Source: UBA2330 sp035443185 (GTDB taxonomy: Bacteria; Bacteroidota; Ignavibacteria; Tepidaquicellales; Tepidaquicellaceae). Taken from it: 18,626 bases of DNA. Positions 8,509 through 16,983 of the stretch are shown one piece after another (the stretch's first letter is position 1; each line of letters starts with the position of its first letter). The DNA is taken from positions 1-18,626 of the forward strand of contig DAORRV010000072.1 of assembly GCA_035443185.1 (NCBI GenBank). Reading direction: 5' to 3'. The position numbers and the translations under genes are program-made. The notes beneath the pieces are model-generated. The model was not told where the DNA came from. It was given only the letters and a program-made list of their open reading frames with translations, and did not search any database.

Positions 8509-9324
8509 ATGAATTTTACTCAAAAGTTAAATTATATCAGTAAAAAAAATAAATCTAATCTTGTCATCGGACTTGATACAGATCTGAAAAAGATTCCTGA
8601 TTATTTTTTAAAATTTGAAAACCCTGTTTCTGAATTTAATAAAACGGTCATTGATGCAACTAAAGATCTATGCGCCGGATATAAACTGAACATTGCCTTT
8701 TATGAATTCCTTGAGGAAAAAGGAATTCAGGCAGTCAGAGAAAGTCTGAATTCAATTCCTGACGATTTGATAAAGATATGTGATGCAAAAAGAGGTGATC
8801 TGGATAATACGGCAGAAATGTATGCAGCTGCTTTTTTTGATAAATACGAATTTGATTCTGTCACTATCAGTCCTTACATGGGGACAGACTCGGTGCTGCC
8901 GTTTATAAAAAGAAAAGATAAACATGTTTTTGTATTAGCTCTTACATCAAACAGATCTTCCGCTGACTTTGAACTGTTAAAAGCAGGTGATAAATTTTTA
9001 TATGAACATGTAACGGAGAAAATACTTTCCGCAGGTACAGAAGATAATATTGGTTTTGTATTCGGTGCAAATTATACTTCGGAGATCAATGAATTTACTG
9101 CAAAGCATCCGGGAGTATCTCTTCTTATACCGGGCATCGGTGCACAGGGAAATGACATTGATCTACTTATGGAAAATATAATGACTGAAAATTTTGTGAT
9201 AAACTCAAGCCGAAATATTATTTATGCTGCTGAAAGATCTGATGATCTGAATTCAATCTCAGAGCTTATCCGAAGTGCTGCTTCAAAAGTAAATGAGTCT
9301 GTTAACAAAAGATCAAAAGCTTAG
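8509..9324 (+). CDS. pyrF: Orotidine 5'-phosphate decarboxylase, type 2 (PyrF)
   Basis: PyrF converts OMP to UMP, the last step of de novo pyrimidine synthesis. The 271-residue length and motif layout fit the longer, type-2 subfamily rather than the E. coli type of about 245 residues. The catalytic charged cluster is DAKRGDLDNTA at 92-102 with K94 and D97. A substrate lysine candidate is K59 in GYKLNIAFYE. LLIPGIGAQGND at 205-216 and NSSRNIIYA at 232-240 form the phosphate-binding end of the barrel. It lies 36 bp after dcd, so both pyrimidine genes are probably one transcript. The following 94 bp contain no convincing terminator. Confidence 0.95.
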   Translation: MNFTQKLNYISKKNKSNLVIGLDTDLKKIPDYFLKFENPVSEFNKTVIDATKDLCAGYKLNIAFYEFLEEKGIQAVRESLNSIPDDLIKICDAKRGDLDNTAEMYAAAFFDKYEFDSVTISPYMGTDSVLPFIKRKDKHVFVLALTSNRSSADFELLKAGDKFLYEHVTEKILSAGTEDNIGFVFGANYTSEINEFTAKHPGVSLLIPGIGAQGNDIDLLMENIMTENFVINSSRNIIYAAERSDDLNSISELIRSAASKVNESVNKRSKA

Positions 9325-9418
9325 CTGATTCTGTGATTCAGAAAAAAGTTTATTGAAACTTATTCAAGCTCCGGTTAGTTTTCTCATCTGTGTTCCAAAT
9401 TCATACCTTTAAAATTTA

Positions 9419-11959
9419 ATGAGATATACAGTAATATTATTTCTATTTTTAATATATTCACATTCATTTGCTCAATCATTAAATGATTCGGCTTTATCAA
9501 ATATTTCAGGAAATGTATTCAGTGAAAAAGATAATCAGCTCTCTGATGTAAATGTAGAAATCTCAGATGAAAATAGTAATTACACTGCAAGGACAAATTC
9601 AAATGGTAAATACAGTATTGAAATACCGGCAGGTATTTATGATATAAAAGTTTCTCATCCAGGGTACAGTGATTATTTAAATAAAAATTATAAATTAGAA
9701 GCAGGTGCCGGGAAAGTGCTGGATATTTTTCTTCTTGAAAAAACATACAGTACTGACGAGATTGAAGTGTATGGTATCTTTAGACAAAAGCAGGATGATC
9801 TTCGGACAAGTCTTTATAACATTAAACCCGGAAATGTTAAAATGCTGCCCGGTGCAGTAGAAGATGTATTAAGAACTCTGCAGACTCTGCCCGGCGTGAC
9901 CTCACCAAATGACTTTACTTCACAGCTTGTAATAAGAGGCTCAGGACCTGATCAGAATTTAATTGTCGTGGACAATGTAGAAGTATTTAATCCATATAGA
10001 TTGTACGGGCTTGTCAGTATGTTTAATCCTGAAACACTCAGCGACATCTCACTTATCACAGGCGGTTTTCCTTCTCGATATGGTGATAGACTATCTGCAG
10101 TTTTAGATGTTACAAACAGGGAAGGTGATCCTAACAGAGATCTTTCATCAGTAATTACTGCAAGCATTGCAAATGCAAATTTAATTTTCAGTGGTAAAAA
10201 CCCATTCAATATACCCGGCTCATGGCTTGTTTCTTCGAGACGAACATATTACGATCTTATCGTCGGTCCGTTTGCAAGAAATGCCGGTCTGATAACTGAG
10301 GATTCTTCATTCCCTTCATTCAGGGATATTCAATTTAAGATAGCATTGGGAAATTTTAATAAAAGTAAATTTCTGATAAATGGTATTTTTTCGAGAGACG
10401 GTGTAGATATTATACCGGGTGCAGAAAATGAAAATCCCGACAGTGTCGCAGTAAATGACGTCTCCAGAAATGAAATGCTTTCTGCTGCATGGCAGTTTAA
10501 TCCCGGTAAAAATTTTCAATCGAACACTACTTTATCTTGGTACAGAAATACCGGTGACAATGACTTTAACAGTGAACTTTTAGATCCTCTGATTGATGAT
10601 GAAAATTATACTCCGGAGCAAAGGGACAGTCTCAGACAGATCGGTGCTTTGCTCGGGCTGGATTTTGACTCAAGATATACTTTCAGAAAATATTCATTAA
10701 GTAATTATAATATAATTACTCAAAAAAATTCTACACAGGAATTTGGTGCGGGGATAGACATTGTCAGAACAGATCTGTCTTATAATTTGGTTGTAGATGA
10801 TCAGCTGAGATCACTGTTTCAAAGCATACCATCTGCTTCAGCTTTTTTAAATGATTTTAATTTGAATGGTGAAAATAATACCCGTGCCTTTATCTTTGGA
10901 CAGAGTATGTTCAGAGCAGGAAATGATTTTTTCATTCAACCTTCTCTGAGGCTGGATTATTTTGATATTATCAAGAAACCATATATTGCACCAAGAATTA
11001 ATCTAGGCTATGCAATTGATCCACTCACAACTTTAAGATTTGCTACGGGAATTTATTATCAGTCACCGGGTCTGGAAAAATTAGTAGATGGAAGAACTTT
11101 TTACGATCTGAAAGATGCAGACGACAAAGACCTGAAAGCAGAAAGAGCTTATCATTTTATTCTTGGTTATGACAGATGGATAACAAATGAATGGTTTATG
11201 AAAACAGAAGGATACTTCAAACTTTTCGAAAATCTTCTTGAACAACAGGTTCTTACCGGATATAGATATGAATATACTTTAAATGATCCTTCCAATACTG
11301 ACCCTGAATACGTTAAGAGCTATGCAAACTGGACAAAGTCCTCTGAAAAACTGCCTTACGATTCTCTTACAACTAACCCGGTAAATATAGGGTCTGGAAA
11401 TGCATATGGATTTGAAATTAGCATTGAGAAAAAATATATAAGTCCTAAAAGTAAACTTTATGGCTGGGCAAATTATTCTTTATCTTTTTCGGACAGAAAT
11501 AAATACGATATTACCACACCTTACAGATTCGATCAGAGACATACAGCAAACTTAGTTTTGAATTACAGATTCAATAACTGGCTTGAGCTGGGTGCTCGCG
11601 GAACTTATTCCACCAATTTCAGATATACTCCTCCCGTCGGCATTACTCCAAGGTTAATAGCCGATTCGGTTGCAGTAAATCCACTTGCACAGGAAATTAT
11701 TTTTAATCTTGATTTTGGAACACCATCAAATGAATACAGTGAAATAAAACCTCATTATTTTAGATTAGACATGAGACTTACCGCGTATTCAAATTTCTGG
11801 AATGCTGACTGGGCTTTTTATCTTGATGTTATAAATGCGACAAACAGAAAAAATGTACTTGGTTACAATTACTATCTTGATGAAAATCTTGTGATAAATA
11901 AAACTGTGGTCGGGATGTTTCCAATATTGCCTACTATCGGAGTAAGTGTAAAATTCTAA
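9419..11959 (+). CDS. TonB-dependent outer-membrane receptor with carboxypeptidase-regulatory-like N-terminal domain
   Basis: This is an outer-membrane active-transport barrel whose substrate cannot be told from sequence. Residues 1-19 look like a Sec signal peptide (hydrophobic run, cleavage near SFAQ). Residues about 27-107 match a carboxypeptidase-regulatory-like beta sandwich (GNVFSEKDNQLSDVNVEI, then GKYSIEIPAGIYDIKVSHPGY), common in Bacteroidota receptors. The plug follows (about 125-235): LRTLQTLPGV at 151-160, LVIRGSGPDQNLIVVDNVEV at 170-189 and GGFPSRYGDRLSAVLDV at 215-231. The rest is rich in alternating aromatic strands and ends in the aromatic residue F, as outer-membrane proteins do. 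There is no SusD neighbour, so it is not a SusCD pair. The stop lies 2 bp from the convergent methyltransferase stop. Confidence 0.9.
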   Translation: MRYTVILFLFLIYSHSFAQSLNDSALSNISGNVFSEKDNQLSDVNVEISDENSNYTARTNSNGKYSIEIPAGIYDIKVSHPGYSDYLNKNYKLEAGAGKVLDIFLLEKTYSTDEIEVYGIFRQKQDDLRTSLYNIKPGNVKMLPGAVEDVLRTLQTLPGVTSPNDFTSQLVIRGSGPDQNLIVVDNVEVFNPYRLYGLVSMFNPETLSDISLITGGFPSRYGDRLSAVLDVTNREGDPNRDLSSVITASIANANLIFSGKNPFNIPGSWLVSSRRTYYDLIVGPFARNAGLITEDSSFPSFRDIQFKIALGNFNKSKFLINGIFSRDGVDIIPGAENENPDSVAVNDVSRNEMLSAAWQFNPGKNFQSNTTLSWYRNTGDNDFNSELLDPLIDDENYTPEQRDSLRQIGALLGLDFDSRYTFRKYSLSNYNIITQKNSTQEFGAGIDIVRTDLSYNLVVDDQLRSLFQSIPSASAFLNDFNLNGENNTRAFIFGQSMFRAGNDFFIQPSLRLDYFDIIKKPYIAPRINLGYAIDPLTTLRFATGIYYQSPGLEKLVDGRTFYDLKDADDKDLKAERAYHFILGYDRWITNEWFMKTEGYFKLFENLLEQQVLTGYRYEYTLNDPSNTDPEYVKSYANWTKSSEKLPYDSLTTNPVNIGSGNAYGFEISIEKKYISPKSKLYGWANYSLSFSDRNKYDITTPYRFDQRHTANLVLNYRFNNWLELGARGTYSTNFRYTPPVGITPRLIADSVAVNPLAQEIIFNLDFGTPSNEYSEIKPHYFRLDMRLTAYSNFWNADWAFYLDVINATNRKNVLGYNYYLDENLVINKTVVGMFPILPTIGVSVKF

Positions 11960-11961
11960 AT

Positions 11962-12684
11962 TTAATTTTTTTTATAAACCGGGAATTTCGATTTGCCGTA
12001 TGTAAATCTTTTAACCAAACTAAATCCTTCCTGCAAAAAAATTTTATCAATAATTGAGTCCGTATAATATGTGAAAAACAAACTTCCATTGTTAGTTGCT
12101 TTTAAAAAATATTCCCAGCCTTCTTCACTATCATATGTGAAATAATCAAAAACACATACACCTCCTTTTGTAAGTACTCTTGAAAATTCTTTTGCATATA
12201 AGTATATCACAGGAAGTTTTAATTCGAGAAGAACTCCCTGAGAAAATATTGCATCAAAACTTTCGTTTTCAAAGGGAAGACTAAAGCCGTCATTCTGTTT
12301 AGTCTTTATAAACTTTTCATTTGAAAAATATTTATCTAGAAAATCTACAAACCATGGTGAATGATCAACGAGATAATATTCTGTACAGTTCAGTGTTTTT
12401 AAATGATCCTTTATATATCTCGACCATCTGCCGGTTCCCGGACCGAGTTCCATTACTCTTGGAGATTTAAGATCTTTTATATAAGGAAACAGCGTTTCTT
12501 CCAGCACAGGCAACGGCTTGATCCATCCTTTATGAGCATCCAGATAATCATTTACATCCAGACCAATTTCCGCAGCTTCTTCAAGATATTTTGGATATCC
12601 TTCAGCGTTGGTTTTTTTTACTCTGATTTTTTCAATTTTGTAACCCTTACTTTTTAAAATGGAATTTATCAGATCTTTCAACAT
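11962..12684 (-). CDS. Class I SAM-dependent methyltransferase, substrate unknown
   Basis: This is the only leftward gene in the window. The 240 residues contain a Rossmann-type SAM site: VMELGPGTGRWSRYI at 77-91 is motif I, YYLVDHSPWFVDFL at 103-116 ends the second strand with an acidic residue, and FDAIFSQGVLLEL at 143-155 is the region after motif II. EFSRVLTKGGVCVFDYF at 166-182 matches the typical late strand of the methyltransferase-11 class. The first 60 residues are charged and helical and may serve substrate recognition. Neighbours give no substrate clue: a convergent TonB receptor on one side and a divergent thiolase on the other. I would not choose between small-molecule, lipid and protein targets. 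Confidence 0.8.
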   Translation of the reverse strand: MLKDLINSILKSKGYKIEKIRVKKTNAEGYPKYLEEAAEIGLDVNDYLDAHKGWIKPLPVLEETLFPYIKDLKSPRVMELGPGTGRWSRYIKDHLKTLNCTEYYLVDHSPWFVDFLDKYFSNEKFIKTKQNDGFSLPFENESFDAIFSQGVLLELKLPVIYLYAKEFSRVLTKGGVCVFDYFTYDSEEGWEYFLKATNNGSLFFTYYTDSIIDKIFLQEGFSLVKRFTYGKSKFPVYKKN

Positions 12685-12800
12685 TTTTTATATTTTGGTT
12701 AAAAGTATAGAATTTGATTTGAAGATTGTATTCTATTTTTTTTATAATTGCAAAAATAATAATGACTAAAAAATTTCATGCATTAAATTTATATGCAGTA

Positions 12801-12828
12801 TTAAATTAATTTTAAAAGTATCTATAAT
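12801..12828 (+). promoter_or_regulatory. Candidate promoter for the thiolase-pgsA-pgpA-cinA run
   Basis: TATAAT at 12823-12828 is a perfect -10 consensus, with TTAAAT at 12801-12806 as a weak -35 at 16-bp spacing. It lies in the 191-bp divergent gap between the leftward methyltransferase and the rightward thiolase, where a promoter must exist. The region is very AT-rich, so a chance match is possible. TATACT also occurs on the opposite strand at 12704-12709 and could serve the methyltransferase. Confidence 0.3.
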
Positions 12829-12860
12829 TGTTTAATTTGAATCTAAATATTAATTAAACA

Positions 12861-12867
12861 GAAAGGA
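12861..12867 (+). promoter_or_regulatory. Ribosome-binding site fixing the thiolase TTG start
   Basis: GAAAGGA lies 8 nt before the TTG at 12876. It is one of the better Shine-Dalgarno matches in the window. Together with family alignment of the N-terminus, it supports TTG as the genuine start codon. Confidence 0.6.
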
Positions 12868-12875
12868 TTTATTCT

Positions 12876-14081
12876 TTGAGTGATGTATTTATAATTGACG
12901 GAATCAGAACACCTGTCGGAAAGTTCGCAGGTGCATTAAAGAATTCCAGACCTGATGATCTTGCTGCGATGCTGATAAGTGAAATTGTAAAAAGAAATTT
13001 TAGCGGGAAAGATATTTCTCAAAAAGAAATTGAAGATGTAATTTTAGGAAATGCAAATGGTGCAGGGGAAGAAAATCGTAATGTTGCAAGAATGAGTTTA
13101 CTTCTGGCAGGTCTTCCAGTTTCTGTAGCAGGTGTAACAGTTAACAGACTCTGCGCTTCTGGAATGCAGGCATTTATTGACGGAGTAAGAGCTGTAAGAA
13201 ATGGAGAAGGAAAATGTTATCTGACAGGAGGAGTTGAATCAATGACAAGAGCTCCGTTTGTAATGGCAAAAAATGCAGAACCATACGGCAGGATTGCTGA
13301 TGTCTATGATACAACAATAGGCTGGAGATTTACAAATAAAAAACTGGCAAAATTATTTCACCCTTTTTCAATGGGTGAAACCGCAGAGAATGTAGCAGAG
13401 AAATATAAAATTACAAGAGAAGATCAGGATGAATTTGCATTTAATTCACAAATGAAAGCTAAGGCAGCTATTGAATCAGGAAGATTCAAAGATGAAATTA
13501 TTCCTGTAGATGTATCTACCCGAAAAGAAAATATTATCTTTGATACTGATGAGTTTCCAAGATTTGATACTACTATCGAAAAACTTGCAAAGCTGAATCC
13601 TGCTTTCAGAGAAGGCGGGACAGTCACAGCGGGAAACTCCAGCGGCATTAATGATGGTGCAAGTATGCTGATGCTGGCTTCTGAAGAATTTATAAAAGAG
13701 CATAACATAAATCCAAGAGCAAGATACATTTCTTCGGCAGTTGCAGGTGTGGATCCGGCGTGTATGGGAATAGGTCCTGTGCCGGCTACCAATAAAGCGC
13801 TGATAAGAGCCGGTCTGAAGATCAGTGATATAGATCTGTTTGAACTAAACGAAGCATTTGCAGCTCAAAGTCTTGCCTGCATTTCAGAACTTGGATTGGA
13901 TCAGTCAAAAATTAATGTTAACGGAGGAGCAATTGCAATTGGTCATCCGCTTGGCAGCAGCGGTTCAAGAATTATTGTGACACTTATTAACGAACTTGAA
14001 AAAAGAAAACTAAAAACAGGCCTTGCTACTATGTGTATTGGTGTCGGACAGGGAATTGCTACAATTATTGAGTTATGCTGA
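12876..14081 (+). CDS. Acetyl-CoA acyltransferase (thiolase)
   Basis: Thiolases cleave 3-ketoacyl-CoA with CoA, or condense two acyl-CoAs in reverse. The 401 residues contain the full catalytic set: nucleophile C93 in NRLCASGMQAF, H357 in GGAIAIGHPLGSSGSR, and second cysteine C387 in CIGVGQG. NEAFA at 325-329 is also conserved. The segment TIGWRF at 147-152, followed by MGETAENVAEKY, resembles beta-ketoadipyl-CoA/fatty-acid thiolases of the PcaF/FadA type more than biosynthetic acetoacetyl-CoA thiolases; this is a recollection, not a search. No hydratase or acyl-CoA dehydrogenase lies beside it, so the pathway is not evident. The TTG start is backed by a ribosome-binding site at 12861-12867. 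pgsA follows after 43 bp. Confidence 0.93.
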   Translation: MSDVFIIDGIRTPVGKFAGALKNSRPDDLAAMLISEIVKRNFSGKDISQKEIEDVILGNANGAGEENRNVARMSLLLAGLPVSVAGVTVNRLCASGMQAFIDGVRAVRNGEGKCYLTGGVESMTRAPFVMAKNAEPYGRIADVYDTTIGWRFTNKKLAKLFHPFSMGETAENVAEKYKITREDQDEFAFNSQMKAKAAIESGRFKDEIIPVDVSTRKENIIFDTDEFPRFDTTIEKLAKLNPAFREGGTVTAGNSSGINDGASMLMLASEEFIKEHNINPRARYISSAVAGVDPACMGIGPVPATNKALIRAGLKISDIDLFELNEAFAAQSLACISELGLDQSKINVNGGAIAIGHPLGSSGSRIIVTLINELEKRKLKTGLATMCIGVGQGIATIIELC

Positions 14082-14124
14082 TCATGCATTATTTGCAATA
14101 AGATTTTAAATCCATTAAAGATAA

Positions 14125-14715
14125 ATGTCTTTACCAAATCAGTTATCAATTCTTAGAATTCTATTAGCACCTTTATTCCTGTTCCTTTTTTTATCAGAAG
14201 ATCAGTTATATAAAGAGCTGTCAATAGTAGTTTTTCTGCTGGCAGTTTTTACAGACTGGTATGACGGATGGCATGCAAGAAAATTCGGACTGGTAAGTAA
14301 ACTCGGGATATTCATAGATCCGCTTGCTGATAAGATCCTTACTTCTGCTGCTTTTATAGGATTTTATTTTATGGGTTTTATGCCAATTTGGATGGTCTTA
14401 ATAACTGTAGTCAGGGATTTAATAATTACAATACTAAGATCTTATCATGAAATAAAAGGCATTACTATGAAGACTTCTTTTATAGCAAAGACAAAAACTT
14501 TTATTCAGATGACATATATATTTTCAATCGTATTGCTTATCGGAATTCAAACTTATTCTGAAAACATTGAAGTGAAAAATTCAATCAATGATTTTCTGTT
14601 TTCTAATGTGAATTATTTACTAATGCTTTTAGTCACTCTTCTGACTCTGATAACCGGAATTACATATTTTTTTGAAAAGAATAATGCTGTAAACAGTTTA
14701 AATGAGATTTCTTAA
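14125..14715 (+). CDS. pgsA: CDP-diacylglycerol-glycerol-3-phosphate 3-phosphatidyltransferase (PgsA)
   Basis: PgsA is an inner-membrane enzyme that makes phosphatidylglycerol phosphate from CDP-diacylglycerol and glycerol-3-phosphate. The 196 residues carry the complete CDP-alcohol phosphotransferase signature, D47-G-x2-A51-R52-x8-G61-x3-D65-x3-D69, with the extra upstream D44. The N-terminal SLPNQLSILRILLAP is typical of PgsA and helps separate it from phosphatidylserine or cardiolipin synthases. About five to six hydrophobic spans are visible. Its last 14 bp overlap pgpA, the enzyme for the next step, which makes the PgsA assignment more secure than the motif alone. Confidence 0.92.
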   Translation: MSLPNQLSILRILLAPLFLFLFLSEDQLYKELSIVVFLLAVFTDWYDGWHARKFGLVSKLGIFIDPLADKILTSAAFIGFYFMGFMPIWMVLITVVRDLIITILRSYHEIKGITMKTSFIAKTKTFIQMTYIFSIVLLIGIQTYSENIEVKNSINDFLFSNVNYLLMLLVTLLTLITGITYFFEKNNAVNSLNEIS

Positions 14716-15226
14716 AAAACGAAAAATTACAGATGAGAATTTTAAACCTGATATTTTCAGTGTGATTTTTTCTAGTTGCTTTTATATCGGATACATTCCT
14801 TTTGCCAGCGGTACTTTTGGAAGTATCTTTGGAATATTATTTTTCTTGATTAATGGATTCACTGATCCTGTTATTTTAATTCCTGTAATTATATTAAGTT
14901 TTATAGTTGGAATTTATACTTCAGGTGTAATGATGAAAAGATTTGGTGATGATCCTTCAGAAGTAGTAGTAGATGAAGTTATTGGGATGTGGATCACAGT
15001 TCTTGTATTTCTAATTCTAGATCCGTCAGTTGCTTCTTTAAACTCAGGTCATTATATAATATTATTTATGTCATTCAGATTTTTTGATATTTTCAAAATT
15101 CAGCCGGCAAAATATTTTGATGAACTTGATACTGCTTTTGGTGTAATGATGGATGATGTGTTCGCAGGAGTATATGCAGGGATTGTTTCATTTTTTCTGT
15201 TTATGATAATTAACAATTTTATTTGA
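14702..15226 (+). CDS. pgpA: Phosphatidylglycerophosphatase A
   Basis: PgpA removes the phosphate from phosphatidylglycerol phosphate to give phosphatidylglycerol. The 174 residues show the family motifs: IPFASGTFGS at 32-41, DDPSEVVVDEVIGMW at 83-97 with acidic D91 and E92, FRFFDIFKIQPAKYFDE at 125-141, and GVMMDDVFAGVYAG at 147-160 with D151 and D152. Three to four membrane spans are likely. The ATG lies inside the end of pgsA, a 14-bp overlap that suggests translational coupling of two consecutive enzymes. The stop overlaps a possible upstream TTG start of cinA. Confidence 0.93.
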   Translation: MRFLKKRKITDENFKPDIFSVIFSSCFYIGYIPFASGTFGSIFGILFFLINGFTDPVILIPVIILSFIVGIYTSGVMMKRFGDDPSEVVVDEVIGMWITVLVFLILDPSVASLNSGHYIILFMSFRFFDIFKIQPAKYFDELDTAFGVMMDDVFAGVYAGIVSFFLFMIINNFI

Positions 15227-15234
15227 TCAAAATT

Positions 15235-16494
15235 ATGAAGGCAAAATTAATTTCAATCGGAGATGAAATTCTAATAGGTCAGATAATTAATACCAACGCT
15301 GCTTTTATAGGCGAAAGATTTTATTCTGCAGGGATTCCCGTTTTAAAAAATACAGTGATCGGCGATGAAGAAAATATTCTGATGGAAGAGCTTTCCGATT
15401 CGGAGATGAACTATGATGTTACTATAATCACAGGCGGACTCGGACCTACTCATGACGATATTACTAAACCTGTTCTTGTTAAATATTTTAACGATAAACT
15501 TATTTCAGATACTAAGGTTCTTGAACATGTTAGAAATATTTTTTTATCAAGGAATATAAATATGCCGCTTGTTAATGAAGCACAGGCACTGATCCCTTCA
15601 AATTCAAAAGTTATATGGAATTCAAACGGAACAGCTCCCGGCATTCTGATTGTGAAAGATAAAAAAGTTTTCGTGGCACTACCCGGAGTTCCGTATGAAA
15701 TGAAACCAATGATAGATGAACAGGTAATTCCATTTCTAATAAAATTTTTTGACCTGAATAATAAATTAATACACAGACAAAAAACTTTACTTACAACAGG
15801 AATGGGGGAGTCGAGTCTGAATGAACTGCTTGGTAATATTTCGGAATTAATAGGAGAATCAAAACTGGCATTCCTTCCTTCATCATCCGGAGTTAGACTG
15901 AGAATAAATGTGACAGAAGAAAATGAAAGTGAAGCTGAAGATAAATTATTTTTAATAGAAAATAAGATAAGGGATAAGATCGGTGAATTTATTTTTGGGG
16001 AAGGTGAAATTGATCTGGAAAATGTCATTGGTCAAATTTTGAAAGAAAGGAATTTGAAGCTTGCGCTTGCAGAATCCTGTACCGGCGGCAGAATTTCCTC
16101 GAGAATTGTAAGTGTCCCCGGAAGTTCTGAATATTACTTGGGTGGCGTCTGTACTTATTCCAATGAAATGAAAATCAGCATACTCGGTGTAAATGAGGAT
16201 ACATTGAATAAATTTGGTGCAGTCAGTAAAGAGACAGCCACTGAACTTGCTGAATGTGTCAGAAAAATTACAGATGCAGATTATGCAATTTCAACTACAG
16301 GTATCGCCGGTCCAACAGGTGGCACTGAAGAGAAACCTGTGGGACTTGTGTGGATTGGTTTTGCTGACAGAAAAAGTTCATATGCACAGAAATTTTTATT
16401 CGGGAATAACAGAGAAATAAATATACAGAGAAGTTCTCAGAGAGCATTAGATATTTTGAGAAGGGAATTACTTGGAATTAAAACGGAATATTAA
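15235..16494 (+). CDS. cinA: CinA: ADP-ribose/CoA pyrophosphatase-like domain plus NMN amidohydrolase domain
   Basis: CinA-type proteins fuse an N-terminal MoCF-like domain (COG1058), linked to ADP-ribose pyrophosphatase activity, to a C-terminal PncC domain that deamidates nicotinamide mononucleotide in pyridine-nucleotide salvage. Counting from the ATG at 15235, the 419 residues include SIGDEILIGQIINTN at 7-21, TGGLGPTHDD at 66-75, and ALPGVPYEM at 148-156. The C-terminal domain carries AESCTGG at 279-285, with the conserved serine S281, and STTGIAGPTGG at 353-363. I chose ATG 15235 because MKAKLISIGDE matches the usual family start. An in-frame TTG at 15223 would add four residues and overlap the pgpA stop. 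The old name 'competence-damage inducible' need not describe its role here. Confidence 0.92.
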   Translation: MKAKLISIGDEILIGQIINTNAAFIGERFYSAGIPVLKNTVIGDEENILMEELSDSEMNYDVTIITGGLGPTHDDITKPVLVKYFNDKLISDTKVLEHVRNIFLSRNINMPLVNEAQALIPSNSKVIWNSNGTAPGILIVKDKKVFVALPGVPYEMKPMIDEQVIPFLIKFFDLNNKLIHRQKTLLTTGMGESSLNELLGNISELIGESKLAFLPSSSGVRLRINVTEENESEAEDKLFLIENKIRDKIGEFIFGEGEIDLENVIGQILKERNLKLALAESCTGGRISSRIVSVPGSSEYYLGGVCTYSNEMKISILGVNEDTLNKFGAVSKETATELAECVRKITDADYAISTTGIAGPTGGTEEKPVGLVWIGFADRKSSYAQKFLFGNNREINIQRSSQRALDILRRELLGIKTEY

Positions 16495-16518
16495 ATTCAA
16501 TAATTTAGATTATATAGT

Positions 16519-16983
16519 TTGAGTTTTATAAAAGAAATTTACGATGTTACAAAAGATCTTACAAATAATAAGATTGCACTCAATAAAATAAAGAGAGCAT
16601 TGCTTACTGAATCAAAACTTAATAATAAAATTCTTGAGGATATTTCCAATAAGGAAAACAGACCTGACTTTAAAAGAATGTCTGCCATTGTAAAAAATCT
16701 GGAGACAGATGAAATAAAAGCTGCTAACAACTGTGGTATACCAATGGAGCTTCTGACTCTTAAAAAGGTCACTCCCGAAATGCTTGAAGATTTGGATTAT
16801 ATAAGGGCAGAAGGATTTGATCTGGAGACAGTAATTGAAAAACTATTTATTAAAATTGCCTATCTTAAAAAAGATTTTGATTCTGAAAACATAAATCTCT
16901 TTATCAGATTAAGAAATATTTACAGTTATAATCTTCTTCTTCAAAGAATGCTGGATATTAAGTTAATAAAATCAAATGGTTGA
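16519..16983 (+). CDS. Hypothetical helical protein
   Basis: I do not recognise this protein. The 154 residues are charged and almost wholly helix-like, with no signal peptide and no membrane span. Lysine and leucine/isoleucine alternate in amphipathic fashion (for example NKIALNKIKRALLTESK near 17-33). A short segment, NNCGIPMELLTLKKVTPEML at 70-89, interrupts the helices and holds the only cysteine. No catalytic motif is visible. The start is TTG 24 bp after cinA, and the last 8 bp overlap the next gene. The tight packing shows it is expressed with cinA and the membrane protein that follows. Coding status rests on length, consistent codon use and this packing. Confidence 0.75.
   Translation: MSFIKEIYDVTKDLTNNKIALNKIKRALLTESKLNNKILEDISNKENRPDFKRMSAIVKNLETDEIKAANNCGIPMELLTLKKVTPEMLEDLDYIRAEGFDLETVIEKLFIKIAYLKKDFDSENINLFIRLRNIYSYNLLLQRMLDIKLIKSNG

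Noticed and set aside
9341..9365. Hairpin AAGTTT/AAACTT at 9346-9361 after pyrF as a terminator
   Set aside because: The stem is 6 bp, mostly AT, and its T tract lies on the minus strand, where no gene ends. It does not fit rightward termination of pyrF.
12779..12797. TGCAT/ATGCA inverted repeat in the divergent methyltransferase-thiolase gap as an operator
   Set aside because: A 5-bp arm with a 9-bp spacer is within chance expectation, and no regulator gene is nearby.
15223..15234. TTG start of cinA overlapping the pgpA stop
   Set aside because: It would add only four residues (MIKI) before MKAKLISIGDE, which is where CinA proteins normally begin. The ATG at 15235 is preferred, though TTG starts are frequent here and this is not excluded.
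15450..16028. Long open frame of 192 codons on the minus strand inside cinA
   Set aside because: It lies wholly inside a clear cinA gene. Its serine- and phenylalanine-rich translation is what antisense of AT-rich coding DNA gives, and no motif is visible.
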